Origin: Asterias rubens
Taxonomy: Eukaryota > Echinodermata > Asteroidea > Forcipulatida > Asteriidae
Assembly: GCF_902459465.1 (NCBI RefSeq)
Contig: NC_047068.1
Coordinates: 4,402,001-4,466,000 of the forward strand
DNA length: 64,000 nucleotides
Direction of reading: 5' to 3'
Shown here: piece after piece, positions 10,541 to 23,100 of the stretch
Position numbering within the stretch: position 1 is the stretch's first letter
How the letters are laid out: each line of letters begins with the position of its first letter
The notes under the pieces: generated by a model
The model's database searches: none
Seen by the model: the letters and a program-made list of their open reading frames with translations, nothing else
What the model was told of the DNA's origin: nothing
Translations under genes and position numbers: made by a program

Positions 10541-13500
10541 TCATCCCTCAGGTGATCAATGAAGTTGTTGATCTCCTTGACTCGATCCCTGTTCCTTGTG
10601 ACCTCTTCCTCCTGGTGGATGCGCTCCATGAGTGCAGCCAACCAACCGTTGGCCCTCTGGATTATGTCGTCTTCTCGATTGTCGATCTTTAACATGTGGG
10701 TGTCGTGCGAGGCGCTGACGGCATTGGTGATGGTATCCTTGTCAACCAACAACTGCAAATTTTATAAAAGTAATAACAATTTATTTCACTTCTGGCCAAG
10801 CTGCTTGGGCAACCCATTGGCAACCTTACAATAAATGTACCCTGTTCACTTCCCCTGTGACAATAAACATTCTCTCCCCCCCCCCCCCCTCAATGTTGAT
10901 GGGAACGCATACCTCGCAAGGGAAGCCAACATTGAAAGGGTGCAGGGGGCCCATTGAGATATGGCCAGGACTGTAGGTTCTTATGTAGTACTTTATCAGC
11001 CCCCTAAGGGCGTATTAAAGTCCTCAAGTGCTTCATTATTTTCTTGCAGTTGTCTGGATACACCAAGCAAGGATACTGGTCTTTGACAATAAGCCATTTA
11101 CAAGTTAAATTTGAATAATGTCTGGTACAATGACTTGCTTAGTTACAATACACCCTTACATTTGAATTCCTCAGACTATCGAGACAATTGCTATGCCACA
11201 CGATTTTAGGGGCAAGCTTTTGCATAGCAACTTCCAGGATGAGCAAACCCTGATATGCCATACCCACATCCATTCAGAATTGTGGGTGTTCACCGTCTCT
11301 TACACAACTACGCAAAAGCTTGCCCCTAATCACGTGCCAACTGTCTCGTTAGTCTGAGGAATTCAAATGTAAGCGGTGCATCATAACTAAGCGAGTCATT
11401 GTACCAGACATTATTCAAAACTAACTCGCAAATGGCTTATTCCCAAACATGTGTACAGTGCCTTTAATACAAATATGAGGAGTTAGGATCAAAGACTTAC
11501 CAGTCTGAGCTCTTCAGGTATCTCGTCATCCAGTTCATTCTTGACATATTTCTCCAGGGTGATAATGGCAATCTCTAAGATGCGCTCATGATGGATATTC
11601 TCCAAGTCACGTATCTGGGATATTGTGCTTTGAAGTCAAGGAGGTCAAAAATATTGCTTTTTACTTAAATTGTTTGGAAGCCTAGTCAACCATCGCCACC
11701 ACGGTATTCAACACAACATTGCCTTCTGCGTTTTCGCTATAGTGTCACCGGTTCCCCTCTGCGCTTTATACATGGTCATGAGGCTCGTTCCAAATGGTCG
11801 ACCACAGTAGTAAACCAATGGTCGACCAGCCTGGGTTTGAGCCACAATAGTAAACCTTTAGTTAACCATGGTGCACATCCGAACTTCCTCTAACTTTGAA
11901 CTTTGGTGAGTGAATATGAATAAGTTGTTTTTATTTTACTGAAAAACAATGTTTGCTTGTTTTGACACCACCTCGCCTCTAAAAAGGAAGAAATTTTTTG
12001 AAAGGATATAGTCCTTGAACCTGCTCTACAAAGATGGCCACCATGTCCGCCATTGCTCTCTCAAAATCTCTGATGGTGTCCTGATGTAAAGAAGAAAATA
12101 ATGCAGAAACTAAAATCAATCAATCATTCAAAATCAAATTATAAAGCGCCTAAATCAAAGCTTTGCTCAAAGGCACTGAGCCACAGAAGAAAGTAATTGA
12201 TGGATAGGCCTCCTGAACCAATGGGCCTTCAGAAGTGTCCCGAATGTGTTGAAGGAGGATGTGTCCCTGCTGTGATTTGGAAGTTTTATTCCAGAGTTTG
12301 GGTCCATATACTGAAAAGGCTCTTTCAGCAAAAGTGATGTGGCTAGACATTAGTCTAAACCAGTTGTTATAAATTGGCAAATGTTTAGGTTCTAAATTTT
12401 GTTAAGAAATCAGGAAACAACAAATGAAAAAACTTAGCATAACAGGCTTCTTAATCTGGCGAAACATTTGATCAAATTCAACAAAATTTTAGTTTTTGAA
12501 GTCAGCTTTGAAGTAACCACTACACCATCGAGCTAGCCCAGTGACAAGAGGTAGTTTGAATCCAATGTTTCAGCAGCGGCTACAACTCCCATACGCAACA
12601 ATTTCATTTTATGATTGCTCTTCTTGTTTCTAAATGCATAAACAAAACCACTCCTCGTTACATTACACTCCTCCACGATTTCTTCGGTCCACACTTGACA
12701 TCACTCGCTTGAATGTTCACCGAGCAAACAAAGTTCTTGGTCAAAAGGTATTCAGTGTCGCTGGGCCAATGATTTGGAAAAATCTTCCAACTGTCTTTAG
12801 GGAATCTAATTCTTCATCTAAATTTCATAAAGTTCTTTGGGGTTGAACAAAGAATTGACTAGACTGGGATTCGAACCAACGACCTGCGGATGAACGTGCC
12901 GGCGCTCTATCAACTGAGATATCTATAGCCCTATGTTGGAGGTGTCCCTATTTTGTCAATGTCTTTGTCCGAGGGTGCCAGTCAGAAGGTTTAACGTCTC
13001 TCATTACCTCTAGCTGGTCCACTAGCTGAAGCTCAAAGCCCATCAGGTTATCCCAGAGCTTAGTCACCTCATTGTTGAACTCCTGCACCTTATTCTCCAG
13101 CATCTTGGGATCGGTGATGACAGCAAAGTCACCAAACACCTGAGAGAGAAAATCAAAGCATTTAAGGCACTGGACACTATTGGTAATTACTAAAAATAAC
13201 TTTTAGCATAAAAACTTACTTGGATAACAAGCAATGAATAATAATAGTAATAACAAATTCTTTTAAGGCGCATTTCACAATAACCGTATCAATGCGCTTT
13301 ACATTAGTGCCCTGGTCATAGGGCCAATAACATCCCTTTTTAATGTTTCTCAGCTCCCTGGGGAGTATACAGCCCTGAGCTGCCTATAAGGCGCTTGTGG
13401 CTTTTTAATACACAATATCAACCTCTACCCTCACAGGTACCTATTTACCCCTAGGTGAAGAGTAGCAATTATAGTGAAGTATCTTGCTCAAGGACACAAG

Positions 13501-16500
13501 TTTCACGACCGGGATTCAAACCCACACTCTGGTGACTGCACCAGAACATGCTCTTAACCACTCGGCCATGACACTCTATGAAGAGCTGTTTATAGTATAA
13601 AACATTATGAGAAACGGCTCCCTCGAAGTAATACAGTTCTTTTCTAAGACGTAGGCCTCCTCATGTAAATGCCATTCATTTCTATTTTTTGCAGTTTGGG
13701 TCAATGTCATCCCTCCATCTTCTTCTCTGTCTATCTATTTTCCTTTTCCCTCTCCTTGGTTGCCAATCCATGTTTCTTGTTGTTCATCTATTGTCATTTA
13801 TTCAGGCAGTGTGTCCAGCCAATCTCAATTTAGCTTGTTTCATTGTCCTTATGTAGTTTATATTGCAACCCATAGGAAGTGAAGTTTATATCCAGTTGAG
13901 CCACTGTACCTTTTTCTTGTATTTATTGAACTGCTCTATCTTAACGATGCCCATATCTTTGTTCTCCACCTTGGCCTCCTTGACGCAGGCATAGAATTCA
14001 TCCACCTCTCTCTGCCTCTTGGCATGCTCCTGTAGGCCGAGCTCGAAGACCTGTTTGCAGATAGCGACCATCTTCTCTTTGAACGTGAAGCAAGAGTCAA
14101 GGAGAAAGTCTTGGAAAAATGAAAACAAGTACCGGTAACAAGTTTTCCATGCATTAATTTGGTTGGTAACTTGCACCTCATTAACCATTAGATTTAAACT
14201 AGTTTATGCTTAAACATTTGATTGGTAACTAGTTTCTGATTACACTTGTCCATACAGAAGATACACCAGTAAGTCAGCTAGCACCTAATTCCTCAATTTA
14301 AGTTGTTTTTGGTTCAACAAAGAAAATTAACTAGAACTGGACTTGAACAGGCGGCCTCTACCGACATAGATATCTAGCCCTTATGTTGGCTGTCTCCCTG
14401 ATATCACAATGACTAGAATAAATATTGTCATCTAGTTATATTACTGAACCACAATTTTTTGATTTGTGCAATTCATAATCATAGACGTTAAACCAATGTT
14501 TGTATGAGACAGATTGCTTGTTGCCAGCTTGGTGTTTATATTCCCTTCTGGGAGTTTGCCGAGTTCCCTTGATGGGAAGATCATCTAAACAAACAAACAA
14601 AATGTTGTCAGCATATTTTTGGGGGGTGTAAGTCAGAAGACATTCAACCTGTAACGGCTGTATAACCAGGCATCACACCCAAGTTTAGGGTACAACCTGG
14701 AATGCAGCAGAAGAGGGATTACCTGGCGTGTCATGGCCTAGCAGTTAAGAGAGCATCGAATTAAAACTCTGGTGTTTCTGATCAGGGGAGTGTGGGTTCA
14801 AGTCCTAGTCATGACACCCGTGTCCTTGAGCAAGACACTTAATGATGCATCGTCCTTTGGATGGGACGTAAAGCTGTTGGTCTTGTGTGTTGTGTAATGC
14901 ATGTTCCCCCCCGGGAATTTACGAAAAGAGAAGGGAGTTCATCCCAATGTTCAGGGTTTGATTGGCAGCATATTGTGCCACAGGACCTTGTTAACCATTA
15001 CATGGTGCTCTGTAAAAAGAGAAGGTCTCATAGTTCAAACGTAGTCCGACATACCTTGCAGGCACCTTGAGCGTTACTGAGTGACGGATATGCGCGCTAT
15101 GTAAGAAGCCAGTATGAGAATTTTTTTTAAATTTTATTATGGTATAAAGTTATCAAAGGATATACAACAAGCAGTTCATCAACGCCTGGAAGAGCTCCTA
15201 GCTTGGGAGCCTCTGGGTCATCAGTGAACATGCTGTCAAATAGATGTGGCCCATCGAGATTCTCTACATAGGCATCCTGCAGTAAAGAAACATTGCAAGT
15301 AAATCATTAATTCAGTGTGGGAGATTCACTGCACTGAAAAAGGACCTGGGTCCATTTCACAAAAATTAAGGACTAGTCCTAACTTACGACAAGTCCTAGG
15401 AGATATTACAAACTTAAGGCTAGTCCTAAGTTAGTAACCCTGGGCATGATTTCACAAACTGACAAAGAACTAAGATTTATCGATTAAGAATTCACTCCAG
15501 GTCAGTGAAGTTAATAATGAGAAACCACTAAGCGAATGTACCTGCTGATTCCTTACCTCCCGCCCAGGAAGTAGTTTTTAAGCAGCACAGGGCTTTTTGG
15601 TCTTCTTTCTGAAGTTAAGGACTGGGATAGCAGTTGTTCTTAAAGGAACACGTTGCCTTGGATCGGACGAGTTGGTCTATAAAAAGCGTTTGAAACCGTT
15701 TATTCCCCCCATTTGTAGACAACAAACTCTTGAACTTTTCTTGTTCGTTTTGGGAGGACAAAAAGATGGACTTGGAAAGTTCTTGGAATGATATATACAA
15801 GGACAACCTACCTTCTGCCTTGAGAATAATTTGTCTCTCTCCTCTTGTGTGATACGTTTGTTTTCTACTGCCGTCTCATCAGCCACTAGCTCCTCAATGG
15901 CATAGCGATACTGTTCCATGGCTGCCGTCCTCTAGATTGGAGCAAATCAAACACTTCTGTCAATAACTTAAACTAATAATAGTTAACACTAAACATTCAG
16001 TTTTTGTCAACTACAAAAACCAGGTGTCCGTGAGTGATGTCATCAAATTATGATTTAACAAAACATTTTACCTTATCAACCCAATGTGCTTTCCACTGTA
16101 AAACATTTACATTTCGGTTTGAACTTCTTCTCTAGCACATTTCATCATACCTGTATCATTGTGCTCCACATTAGTGCCCTGTTTATTGGGTCAATAGCAT
16201 TCCTTTAATCTTTCTCATCTCCCTGATACATCAGGTGTTTATTCATTTTTTTAAAATGGCACCCTCAAGAGTCCTTTTTCCATTCTAAAACTGTGTGCGG
16301 TGTGATCTTTATTTTTTTCATTTTACAAATATTTCATACTGAGAGAATGAAAGATTTAATAGCAAAAAGTTACCGTATTTTGATCGATCAATCTGAAGTC
16401 TAGATAGACGAGCGTAGGTACATGCGCAACGACAAAAGGTTTGTAGTTGTCATCTTCGCAGAATGGATTGCCACCGAGGTTCAGGGTCTGCAGATTCTTA

Positions 16501-18755
16501 AACTTCCGCAGGTAGACCAGCTGCAAAGTGTCAAGAAGTTTTTTAAAAGCTTGTAAACTGAATGTTATTGAACAAAAATAATTTCGACAAAATGACACAC
16601 AAACACTTGTCTATCGTTTAGCATTGCTCAACCACACCCAAATTACCTTGGACCGATTTCACAAAAATATTGTTTCTAACTTAGGATAAATCCTAGAATT
16701 TTGGACGAGTCCTAGCCTAACCCTGATCCTTTGTAAGACCAATTCCTATGACATGTAGGATCGATTTCACAAAACCCATCAAAGCAGGATGAGTCCCAAG
16801 TGATATAAAACCACAAACAAATTCTCGGACAAGGCTGAAAATGCTTTTGCAACTGCTTTTTGATGCCTGTATCGCCTGGTTAATCAAACGGTTGATAATG
16901 ATTTGCACATCTTGGATCATGTACTCTCCTACAGAAAAAACAGACTGCGTAGGCCATTTTCTCTTCTTTAGTGGCGACAAATGTCAATGATTGCGGCTGA
17001 TGTAAGACCTTTTTGGGTGAAAAATCAATGTGTGTGTGTTTGAATAAAGCCCTCTTAGGTATATTATGGATGTTGATACTCAATACGTACATTTTCCAGA
17101 TTACCAAGGTTGTTGTTTCCTATGGAGAAGACATGTAGTCTTGTGAGCTGGTCCATATTCTCCAGTGAACTGATTCTATTGTTGTAGAGTGTCAAATCTT
17201 CCAGCTTCGGCAAATGGTCAAGTCCATCAATCACCTCAATGTTGTTGAAGGACAAATCTACAGAAAAAATTCAAGTTGGATTATGAGTATGTGATGCTAT
17301 GAACCGCACCGTAGCCTCCGTTCCTCTGACACAAGTCTTCTTCAAGTGCCCCTCTCACATGACTCCTGGGGAAAATATATCTTTCTCTAGGTCTAGTCCT
17401 TCCCTATGAAACTCACTACCCATCAAACTGAGAAGAGAGACTTCCTGTCTCTCTTCCAAGAATGAACTCAAACCCCATCTCTTTAAAGCTGTTTCACCTA
17501 TTTTGTACAGTAAATAGTTCCCAGATGTCAGCTAAAATAGGGTTTTCTGCATCAGGAGTGTCACTTTGTGAAAGACATGGCGCATTATACATGTAAGTCT
17601 CCATTATTTAAATTATTATGTTGATACACAGACAGCAGTGTTGTAAGAATCGAGTTCGGCCTTGGTCTAAAAATCAGTATCGGCCTAAAGACAACCTGAG
17701 GGTATAATTATACTTGCAAAAAACATGATTCCAAGATTTGTAGCTATTGTAACAATGTACACTCACCCAGCCACACCAGGTTTGACAGTGTTTTCAGGCC
17801 CTCAATTCTCTCTATGATATTATTATCCAACTGAAGTTTGACCAGGTTGTTGAACTGCCAGAGATTATCCACCTTCAAAATATCTGCGGATGGTCAATAA
17901 ATACAAAGATAAATAGGGTGCACTCGATTAGCTTCTGACCCAGGGCTCGATTTCACAAAGCACTATAATGCATCTTACATGTATGTCATTATAACATACC
18001 ATTCTGTTGTGACATCACACTTTTCCAAGGAATTTTCTCCTTGGTAAAGGGCACCCTATATGCATGCATGACGTCATAATTCTTACCCAACATGAGGCTA
18101 TAGACGCACGCCCGCCAGCACTTGCAGTGGCTGCGCCTTTGGTCTGGTTTTGGGTTTGAATTGTGACGCACTCATGCATAGATATTAAGAGAGGTGTATG
18201 AGGAAATTGTAAGTTTTGACTGTAGTATTTTAAGGGCACCACAGCAACGACCAAGGTTTCAAGGTGAATGGAGGCATTATTCTTTGCTGCCTCCTGAAAG
18301 TATCAGGCCTGCACGTTTAATTGATCCGCATAAAACATCATCGTTTGATTGATCTAAAAAATATCATAACATATCCAGTAGTTTTTTTTATAATTATTGA
18401 TTTTATTGAAAGAGTAATTACAATCCAGCTGTAAAATTGCTCATATGACATATAACTATAGTGTATTTTTGCCTGCTAGAGAATGCCCTGCAATGTACAA
18501 CAACTACAACAATTAATATTCTTTATCCCGATGCAAATTCAACATCTATTTAAATACAACAAGGTCACTTCTGTTTGCTCCTTTTCGAAACTCACTTTTG
18601 AAGTCAAGTCTGAGCTGTGTCACATCTGTGAAGTCGATGCCTTCCTGTTTAGCGATTCGTCCAGCTTCATCCTTGGGTCCTTGCTCCTCTACTGCCTTTT
18701 GTAGCATGTCTTCATCAATGACAGCAGGCTCCACAGTGTCATAGAGACGACTCAT
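10507..18755 (-). CDS. DRC3: Dynein regulatory complex subunit 3 (DRC3/LRRC48)
   Basis: DRC3 is a leucine-rich-repeat and coiled-coil subunit of the nexin-dynein regulatory complex of motile cilia. Eleven coding exons: 18755-18596, 17883-17767, 17257-17091, 16520-16374, 15931-15812, 15276-15164, 14084-13910, 13139-13008, 12080-12010, 11624-11501, 10752-10507. They join in frame to 523 residues, the length I recall for the human protein. The start MSRLYDTVEPAVIDEDML matches the human start pattern (YEPAVIDEEML). Leucine-rich repeats follow at about residues 45-195 (NNLVKLQLDNNIIERIEGL, then DLSFNNIEVIDGL and YNNRISSLENM), then long coiled coils. The ATG at 18755 has A at -3. The end reads VKEINNFIDHLRDDLDNLD. 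Introns after exons 6 and 9 are U12-type AT-AC; the other junctions are GT-AG. Head to head with TOM1 at 20116. Introns hold SINEs, MITEs and LINE scraps. Confidence 0.96.
11050..11470. mobile_element. Inverted-repeat element B inserted into element A
   Basis: Bases 11087-11441 form a foldback. The left end caataagccatttacaagtt, with ttgaataatgtctggtacaa, is mirrored by ttgtaccagacattattcaa and aatggcttatt at the right end. Inner arms also pair (ggggcaagcttttgc and gcaaaagcttgcccc). The flanks, gatactggtctttgacaat before and gtgtacagtgcctttaa after, are the adjoining pieces of a different repeat family (element A), so B landed inside an A copy. Other B copies lie at 26521-26632, 31771-31990 and 37123-37226. 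Confidence 0.75.
11625..12009 (-). other. DRC3: U12-type AT-AC intron (DRC3 intron 9)
   Basis: Read on the minus strand, the intron begins ATATCCTTTC, the canonical minor-spliceosome AT-AC donor. It ends with the branch site TCCTTGAC (11642-11635) 11 bases before the terminal AC at 11626-11625. Using these ends, exon 9 ...CAAGGACT joins AATATCCCAG to give VEQVQGLISQIRDLEN, aligning without gaps to human ENVQSLMAQCRDLEN. No GT donor gives this. The intron is phase 2 and 385 bases long. Confidence 0.9.
12140..12846. mobile_element. LINE reverse-transcriptase tail fragments and SINE body
   Basis: Two fragments resemble the C-terminal tail of non-LTR retrotransposon proteins. On the minus strand (12150-12380) the frame reads ERAFSVYGPKLWN. 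On the plus strand (12634-12846) it reads KVFSVAGPMIWKNLP and ESNSSSKFHKVL. Both match the family pattern AFSVAGPKLWNSLP..FK..L. The left part also resembles a dispersed block ending in aaagcgcctaaatcaaagc. They lie in DRC3 intron 8 and are inactive scraps. Confidence 0.6.
12844..12945 (-). mobile_element. tRNA-derived SINE, family 3
   Basis: On the minus strand the sequence holds tRNA-like promoter boxes: A-box-like tctcagttgatagagcgcc and B-box ggttcgaatccc. They are followed by agtctagtcaattctttgtt. A diverged copy on the same strand lies at 14318-14412. The acceptor stem does not pair as a real tRNA would, so it is a SINE head and not a tRNA gene. Confidence 0.6.
13161..13650. mobile_element. 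Element A split by a SINE insertion
   Basis: Element A starts at 13161 (tttaaggcactggacactat) and runs to about 13240. It resumes near 13583 with tatagtataaaacattatga and gaaacggctccctcgaagta. Between them (about 13240-13580) is a full tRNA-derived SINE on the minus strand: A-box tggccgagtggttaagagc and B-box gggtttgaatccc at the right, a body with tcaatgcgctttacattagt, and an ATT-rich tail at the left. This is a nested insertion within DRC3 intron 7. Confidence 0.75.
14085..15163 (-). other. DRC3: U12-type AT-AC intron (DRC3 intron 6)
   Basis: On the minus strand the intron begins ATATCCTTTG and ends with TCCTTGAC (14103-14096), the branch adenine being 13 bases from the exon, before a terminal AC at 14086-14085. 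Splicing here joins GAACTGCTTGTTGT to GTTCAAAGAG, giving DELLVVFKEKMVAIC. That aligns without gaps to human GELLETYKDKFVIIC. The intron is phase 2, like the other AT-AC intron in this gene. Confidence 0.9.
14725..15135 (+). mobile_element. tRNA-derived SINE, family 1, near full length
   Basis: The head gtgtcatggcctagcagtta carries an A-box and gtgggttcaagtcctag a B-box. Then come ttgagcaagacacttaatga and a body ending gcgcgctatgtaagaagcc, with a T-rich, A+T-rich tail from 15120. It sits inside the U12-type intron 6 of DRC3. Other family copies: 13240-13580 (-), 22266-22360 (+), 25415-25690 (+), 26402-26520 (+), 42205-42515 (-), 54888-54960 (+). Confidence 0.75.
15353..15500. repeat. Dispersed ggactagtcctaa repeat
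   Basis: The phrases tttcacaaaaattaaggact and agtcctaacttacgacaagt, with inverted variants of ctagtcctaag, form a small foldback repeat. A related copy is seen at 16655-16800 (accgatttcacaaaaatatt, gacgagtcctagcctaac). Both are in DRC3 introns. Confidence 0.5.
18032..18312. repeat. Dispersed element D (aggcctg ends)
   Basis: This copy contains ttctccttggtaaagggcac, ttaagggcaccacagcaacg and tgcctcctgaaagtatcagg continuing cctg. The family is marked by aggcctg at its ends and by gccttggtgcccttgaaat and aatttacaatttcctc inside. Other copies: 21895-22020, 24577-24650, 30425-30582, 48860-49022, 52415-52453, 55673-55982 (two copies joined) and 62372-62592. Confidence 0.6.
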
Positions 18756-20115
18756 TGTTGGCGACAATTTGTTGGTTTGTCTTCTTACCGTCTTTAAACT
18801 GTTGAAGGAAAAAGTTCTTTTATAAATTATTAAAACAGTTTATTAGGCTACCTAAGTTGTACGTTTGATGTTGAAAATGACATGAAAGATGACTCATTGT
18901 GGGACCTGGATCAAACTTAATAGCTTTGTTGGTTGGTCGTCCAAAAGTGTTGGAACTGTTGGATGCAGTTCACTTCTCATATTTCCTAAATGTTGCAGTT
19001 TGATAAGGAAAATGACAAAAATGTATGTTTTGAAAGCTAATTTTTACGAAGTTATGAGTCTGTGTTGCAGGATTAGTTATAAAGTTTGATTAAATTTTAG
19101 TGATCTTCACAGATACTCTATAGAATATACAGCATCCTGTTCACAGGGCAAATTGGTTAAGTTTGAACATGCGTTGCCATCTGCAACTCGGCATCGGAAC
19201 ATCCACGCCCAAAAGAGTTTCTAATTAGCTCAAACAAAGTAAAACTCAAAGAGTTTGTATACATGATATTGATACAGCAAGGTGAAAAAAACAAATGTTG
19301 AAACTGAATGCTTGAACTTGATGACGACAATACAATGTCAATTTAATGAGCGTGACACGAAGGTCACGATTTTTAACTTCTCCTTCTTACGTAAGAACAT
19401 TTTAATTGCTACTAGTAGGCCTACCTACCTAAAAAACAAACCTAGTTTTCTACACTGGCTTGGTGGCCCAGGCAAGGTTAGGGACTTCCACTGTTTCCAG
19501 CATGTCCCGCCCAGAGCAGAGGTTGGCAGGCAGGTTGGAATCCTCCGTTTTGCATACGAGGACACTAGTCCTATTCCTACTCTACCCCTGCCCCAGGGCA
19601 ACAAATCCCCTACCGGTGATTCCCCCTGTCCTGTCTGTTAAGTGTGGGTATCGCTCAGTCATGTCAATGCTATCAATTAAATTCAAATTTCCATTCAATT
19701 TGGATTCCTGAGATTTTTACCGCTGGCAAACTGCAACTGCTGGCTGGGTAAACCTATTTTTCAGATCACAATGACAGAGCAAATAATAATAAATCAGTCC
19801 GAATACCTCTAAAGAAATTAAGTAAAGTTAATTGTTCAGATTCACCTCAGAATGAAGAGAAATCCCACGTCAAAACACAGCAAAAGTTGCAGAATCCCTC
19901 ACACTGAATCAGTTGTCAAGGAACACTACCCAGAGTTCAACTCGAAGGACAAAGGTCAAACTGTATTTAAATTACTCTATAAATAGCTTATTACGTACTC
20001 GCAATCAGTCTGTTTTGAGGTCACTCGTTGGTACCCGCTCATAAACTTTGTAGTGCACCATTCCCAGTGCATTTGAAACGTATTTAGTGTATGCGCACCA
20101 GTCTCAAAATCCAAG
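18756..20115. promoter_or_regulatory. Head-to-head DRC3/TOM1 intergenic region
   Basis: The two start codons face away from each other across 1.36 kb. A TATA-like tataaatag at 19978-19986 lies 130 bases before the TOM1 start and could set its transcription start. On the minus side a likely 5' untranslated exon of DRC3 runs upstream of 18755, where acttaccgtc-like splice-motif sequence occurs near 18786. The orientation of the pair matches the human TOM1L2-DRC3 pair as I remember it, which supports a shared regulatory region. Exact starts cannot be read from sequence alone. Confidence 0.45.
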
Positions 20116-23100
20116 ATGTCGTTTTTCGGGAGCAATCCGTTTGCAACGCCCGTCGGGCAAAGAATAGGTGAGTTTTACTCTAAATAGAAGGTTATTTATG
20201 GCGAAAAGTCATTGGGTTGAATCTTTAAGCATTCAAGTACCCACACCTGGAATTTTAACAAAATTTGACATTGTGCGACAATTTCTACTAACAATTTGTA
20301 AACAGGATTGAGGTGAATATTTTTGTGAAGGTTAAAAAAAAGTCACATTATTGTTAAACAACTATTAAGTTTGTGTTCATTTCTATTGTGATGTAAATAT
20401 TTAATCTGACTCAACATTATTCCGTGAAGGCCACACCGACAAAGGCTGAAATTTCACGTCATATGCTCTTTCAACTTAACTTGAAACCTTAATTTTGATG
20501 TTGTTATAAATTCCCTTCCCTTCCCTTCCTCCATACCAGATCAGACTAAAATAAATTCAGCATTAGTTTTTAGTAAAATAGTACTAGTTGTAGGCCTACT
20601 GCCAGGTGCTACTCTATCTAAAAAAAGAAGAAGAAAAAAACACAGTCAACAATTGTTTTGCTTTGCTTTTCCTTAAAATTAAAATGTCTTCTCTAGCTAC
20701 AGTAGTTGTAGTTTTGTGTTATAATAATAATAGTTGTTCTGTACAATGTAGGTAGCCGCGTACAACTTTCTTTAGTTAGTATTTGTATGATATGGATTAA
20801 ACCAGGAATGGCGCTGAGAGTTAGTCAGCAGTGACTGCTTTTAGGGAATTTGTTATTATGCATGATAGGGGGCAGAAGGTGTACCATGCACAAGCACGTC
20901 ATGCCCCTCCCCCTTATCCTTCGTACTACCGAGTCGTAGAAGTACATGTAGAACTCAACCATCCTGCATAAGGGGTGTTAACCAGCAGTGCATGTGCGCT
21001 ATAATAATCCTATAATATGCGTGAACAGTGGGTATTTTATTGTAAGTGGCCGGGCTTCCGCGTAAACACCCCTTTAACAAATAGGTGTAGTCCAACTTGG
21101 TCGTGGCTCGGCAGTTCGGCAAGCGAGTAGGCTGGTGCCCGCGTGTACAGTACCGGTGACCAAAAATTATAAAGCGTGCAATGCAGCAGTGAGTGCCGAG
21201 CAGAAAATTGCTTTTTCTAAGATGTTTTTTAATTTAACTCTACAAAAAGGCAATACAAGCATCATGAATGTATATTGAGTGTGTGTGATAAGTTTTGGGT
21301 GTGTAGTACAAAGGAAGTTTTAGTTACGTATTGATGGCGAACGGTCGCAAAACTTTCATCTATCAACGCCGATTTTAAAAACGTATAGCTTTAAATATTA
21401 GACCCCCCTATTATAAGGCTTAAGGGGGAGCCTTATAGTTTCTAGAAGTACAGGTGGAGATGATACATGTAAAAGAAATAACCCACATGTAGTTTTATAC
21501 ATCTACTACTCTAGGACTTGGTACCCTCCCTTGCCCCTCAGTCTACATACAGACCTCAATTTGCAATAGTTAGTAATGTAGTTCACACTACATTATGTGA
21601 TTTTTGTGCATCTATGGACAACGCTCCGAAAGGACAAGGACTAAGGAGCAAATTGCTAAAGCCAACTTTTTGAAGGCAATTAGAAGTTGAAATGGACAGG
21701 TCTCATTGTTGATGATTCTTTGTTTTTCTGTTTTTGTTTCTAGAGAAGGCCACCTCGGAGGGCCTGGCCTCCGAGGATTGGGGCCTCAACATGGAGATCT
21801 GTGACATCATCAATGAAACTGAGGAAGGGTAAGAAATGATGCAGTATTTTAATCATAGGCCTCAAAATAACCCATCACCCACAGCAATTGTGGATGCCTT
21901 GTGCTATTATTGTGGTGCCCTGTGTAAGGTTTCTGTACAAATTTACATTTTCCTCATAGAGGTTCCCCCTTACCAGAAGGAAACTGCTGTGTCCCTTCAA
22001 GAGTGAAGTTCAAGGCCTGCAATCATTGTTATTACTAAATTTATTCTGCCTTTTGTAATGTAATCTTATGAGTGGAAATCAATGTTTGCAAAATAGACTG
22101 TTATTAAAACCTTACATGAAAGTCATTGGACACTATTGGTAATTTCTAAAAATAATTATTAGCATAAAAAGTTACTTTGTAACAACTAATGGGGAGATGT
22201 TGATAGTATAAAACATAGTATAAAACATTGTGGGAAACGGCTCCCTCTGAAGTCCCTCTTTGGCAGTGTCATGGCCGAGCGGTTAAGAGCACCGGATTCA
22301 AGCACTGGTGTTTGATCAGCAGGGTGTGGGTTCGGATCCAGGTCGTGACACTTGCTACATAAAATTGGGGAGGTAGTGATTTCTGCTCTACCGGCCAGAC
22401 TTCGAATTGATGATACCCTGTTTCAGCCCTAGGAGTACACATGGGCAATTCCACGGTGACTCGTGCTACAGTTTATGGTGTCCTTTTTCATACTCCAGGC
22501 TCCAGTTATTAAACAATATTTGATTTGAATCTTAATGTTTTGTATTTTGAAAGCCAACATCCAAGGCTAGGTCCTCATAGCAATTTGACGAGAACAAAAT
22601 TAATTGTTGTATGCATGGGACAGCTCTGAATATCGGTAACTCGTGCTACGAGCAGAGGACATGCTAAAAAAAAATTACCCATTTTTATTTTGATCGTGTC
22701 CTAAAACAAAAACCAGTCAAGTCTAAATGATTATGTGATGAGTAACTACTACGCCTAAGTTTATTATGGTATACCTTAGAAAGATGTGCTCTTCTTAATT
22801 TCACATTGACATGCAAAAAACATGGTAACTCGTGCTACAATAACTCGTGCTACAGTTTGTCCGGCCATTAACGAAGTACTATTATTGCACAAAATGTAAA
22901 AGTTTCTTAAATAGAATTCCTCAGCAACTAGTAAAATGATCAAATAAATCTTTTTTAAGTAAAAATAAACAATTTATAACACAAAAACAGTGTATTTGTG
23001 AATATCGGTAACTCGTGCTACGAGCAGAGGACATGCTAAAAAATTACCCATTTTTATTTTGATCATGTCCTGAAACAAAAACCAATCAAGTCTAACTGAT

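Noticed and set aside
13480-13580. tRNA gene with A and B boxes
   Set aside because: The acceptor stem does not pair and the sequence continues into a SINE body shared with other copies; the same applies at 12844, 22266, 42450 and 61421.
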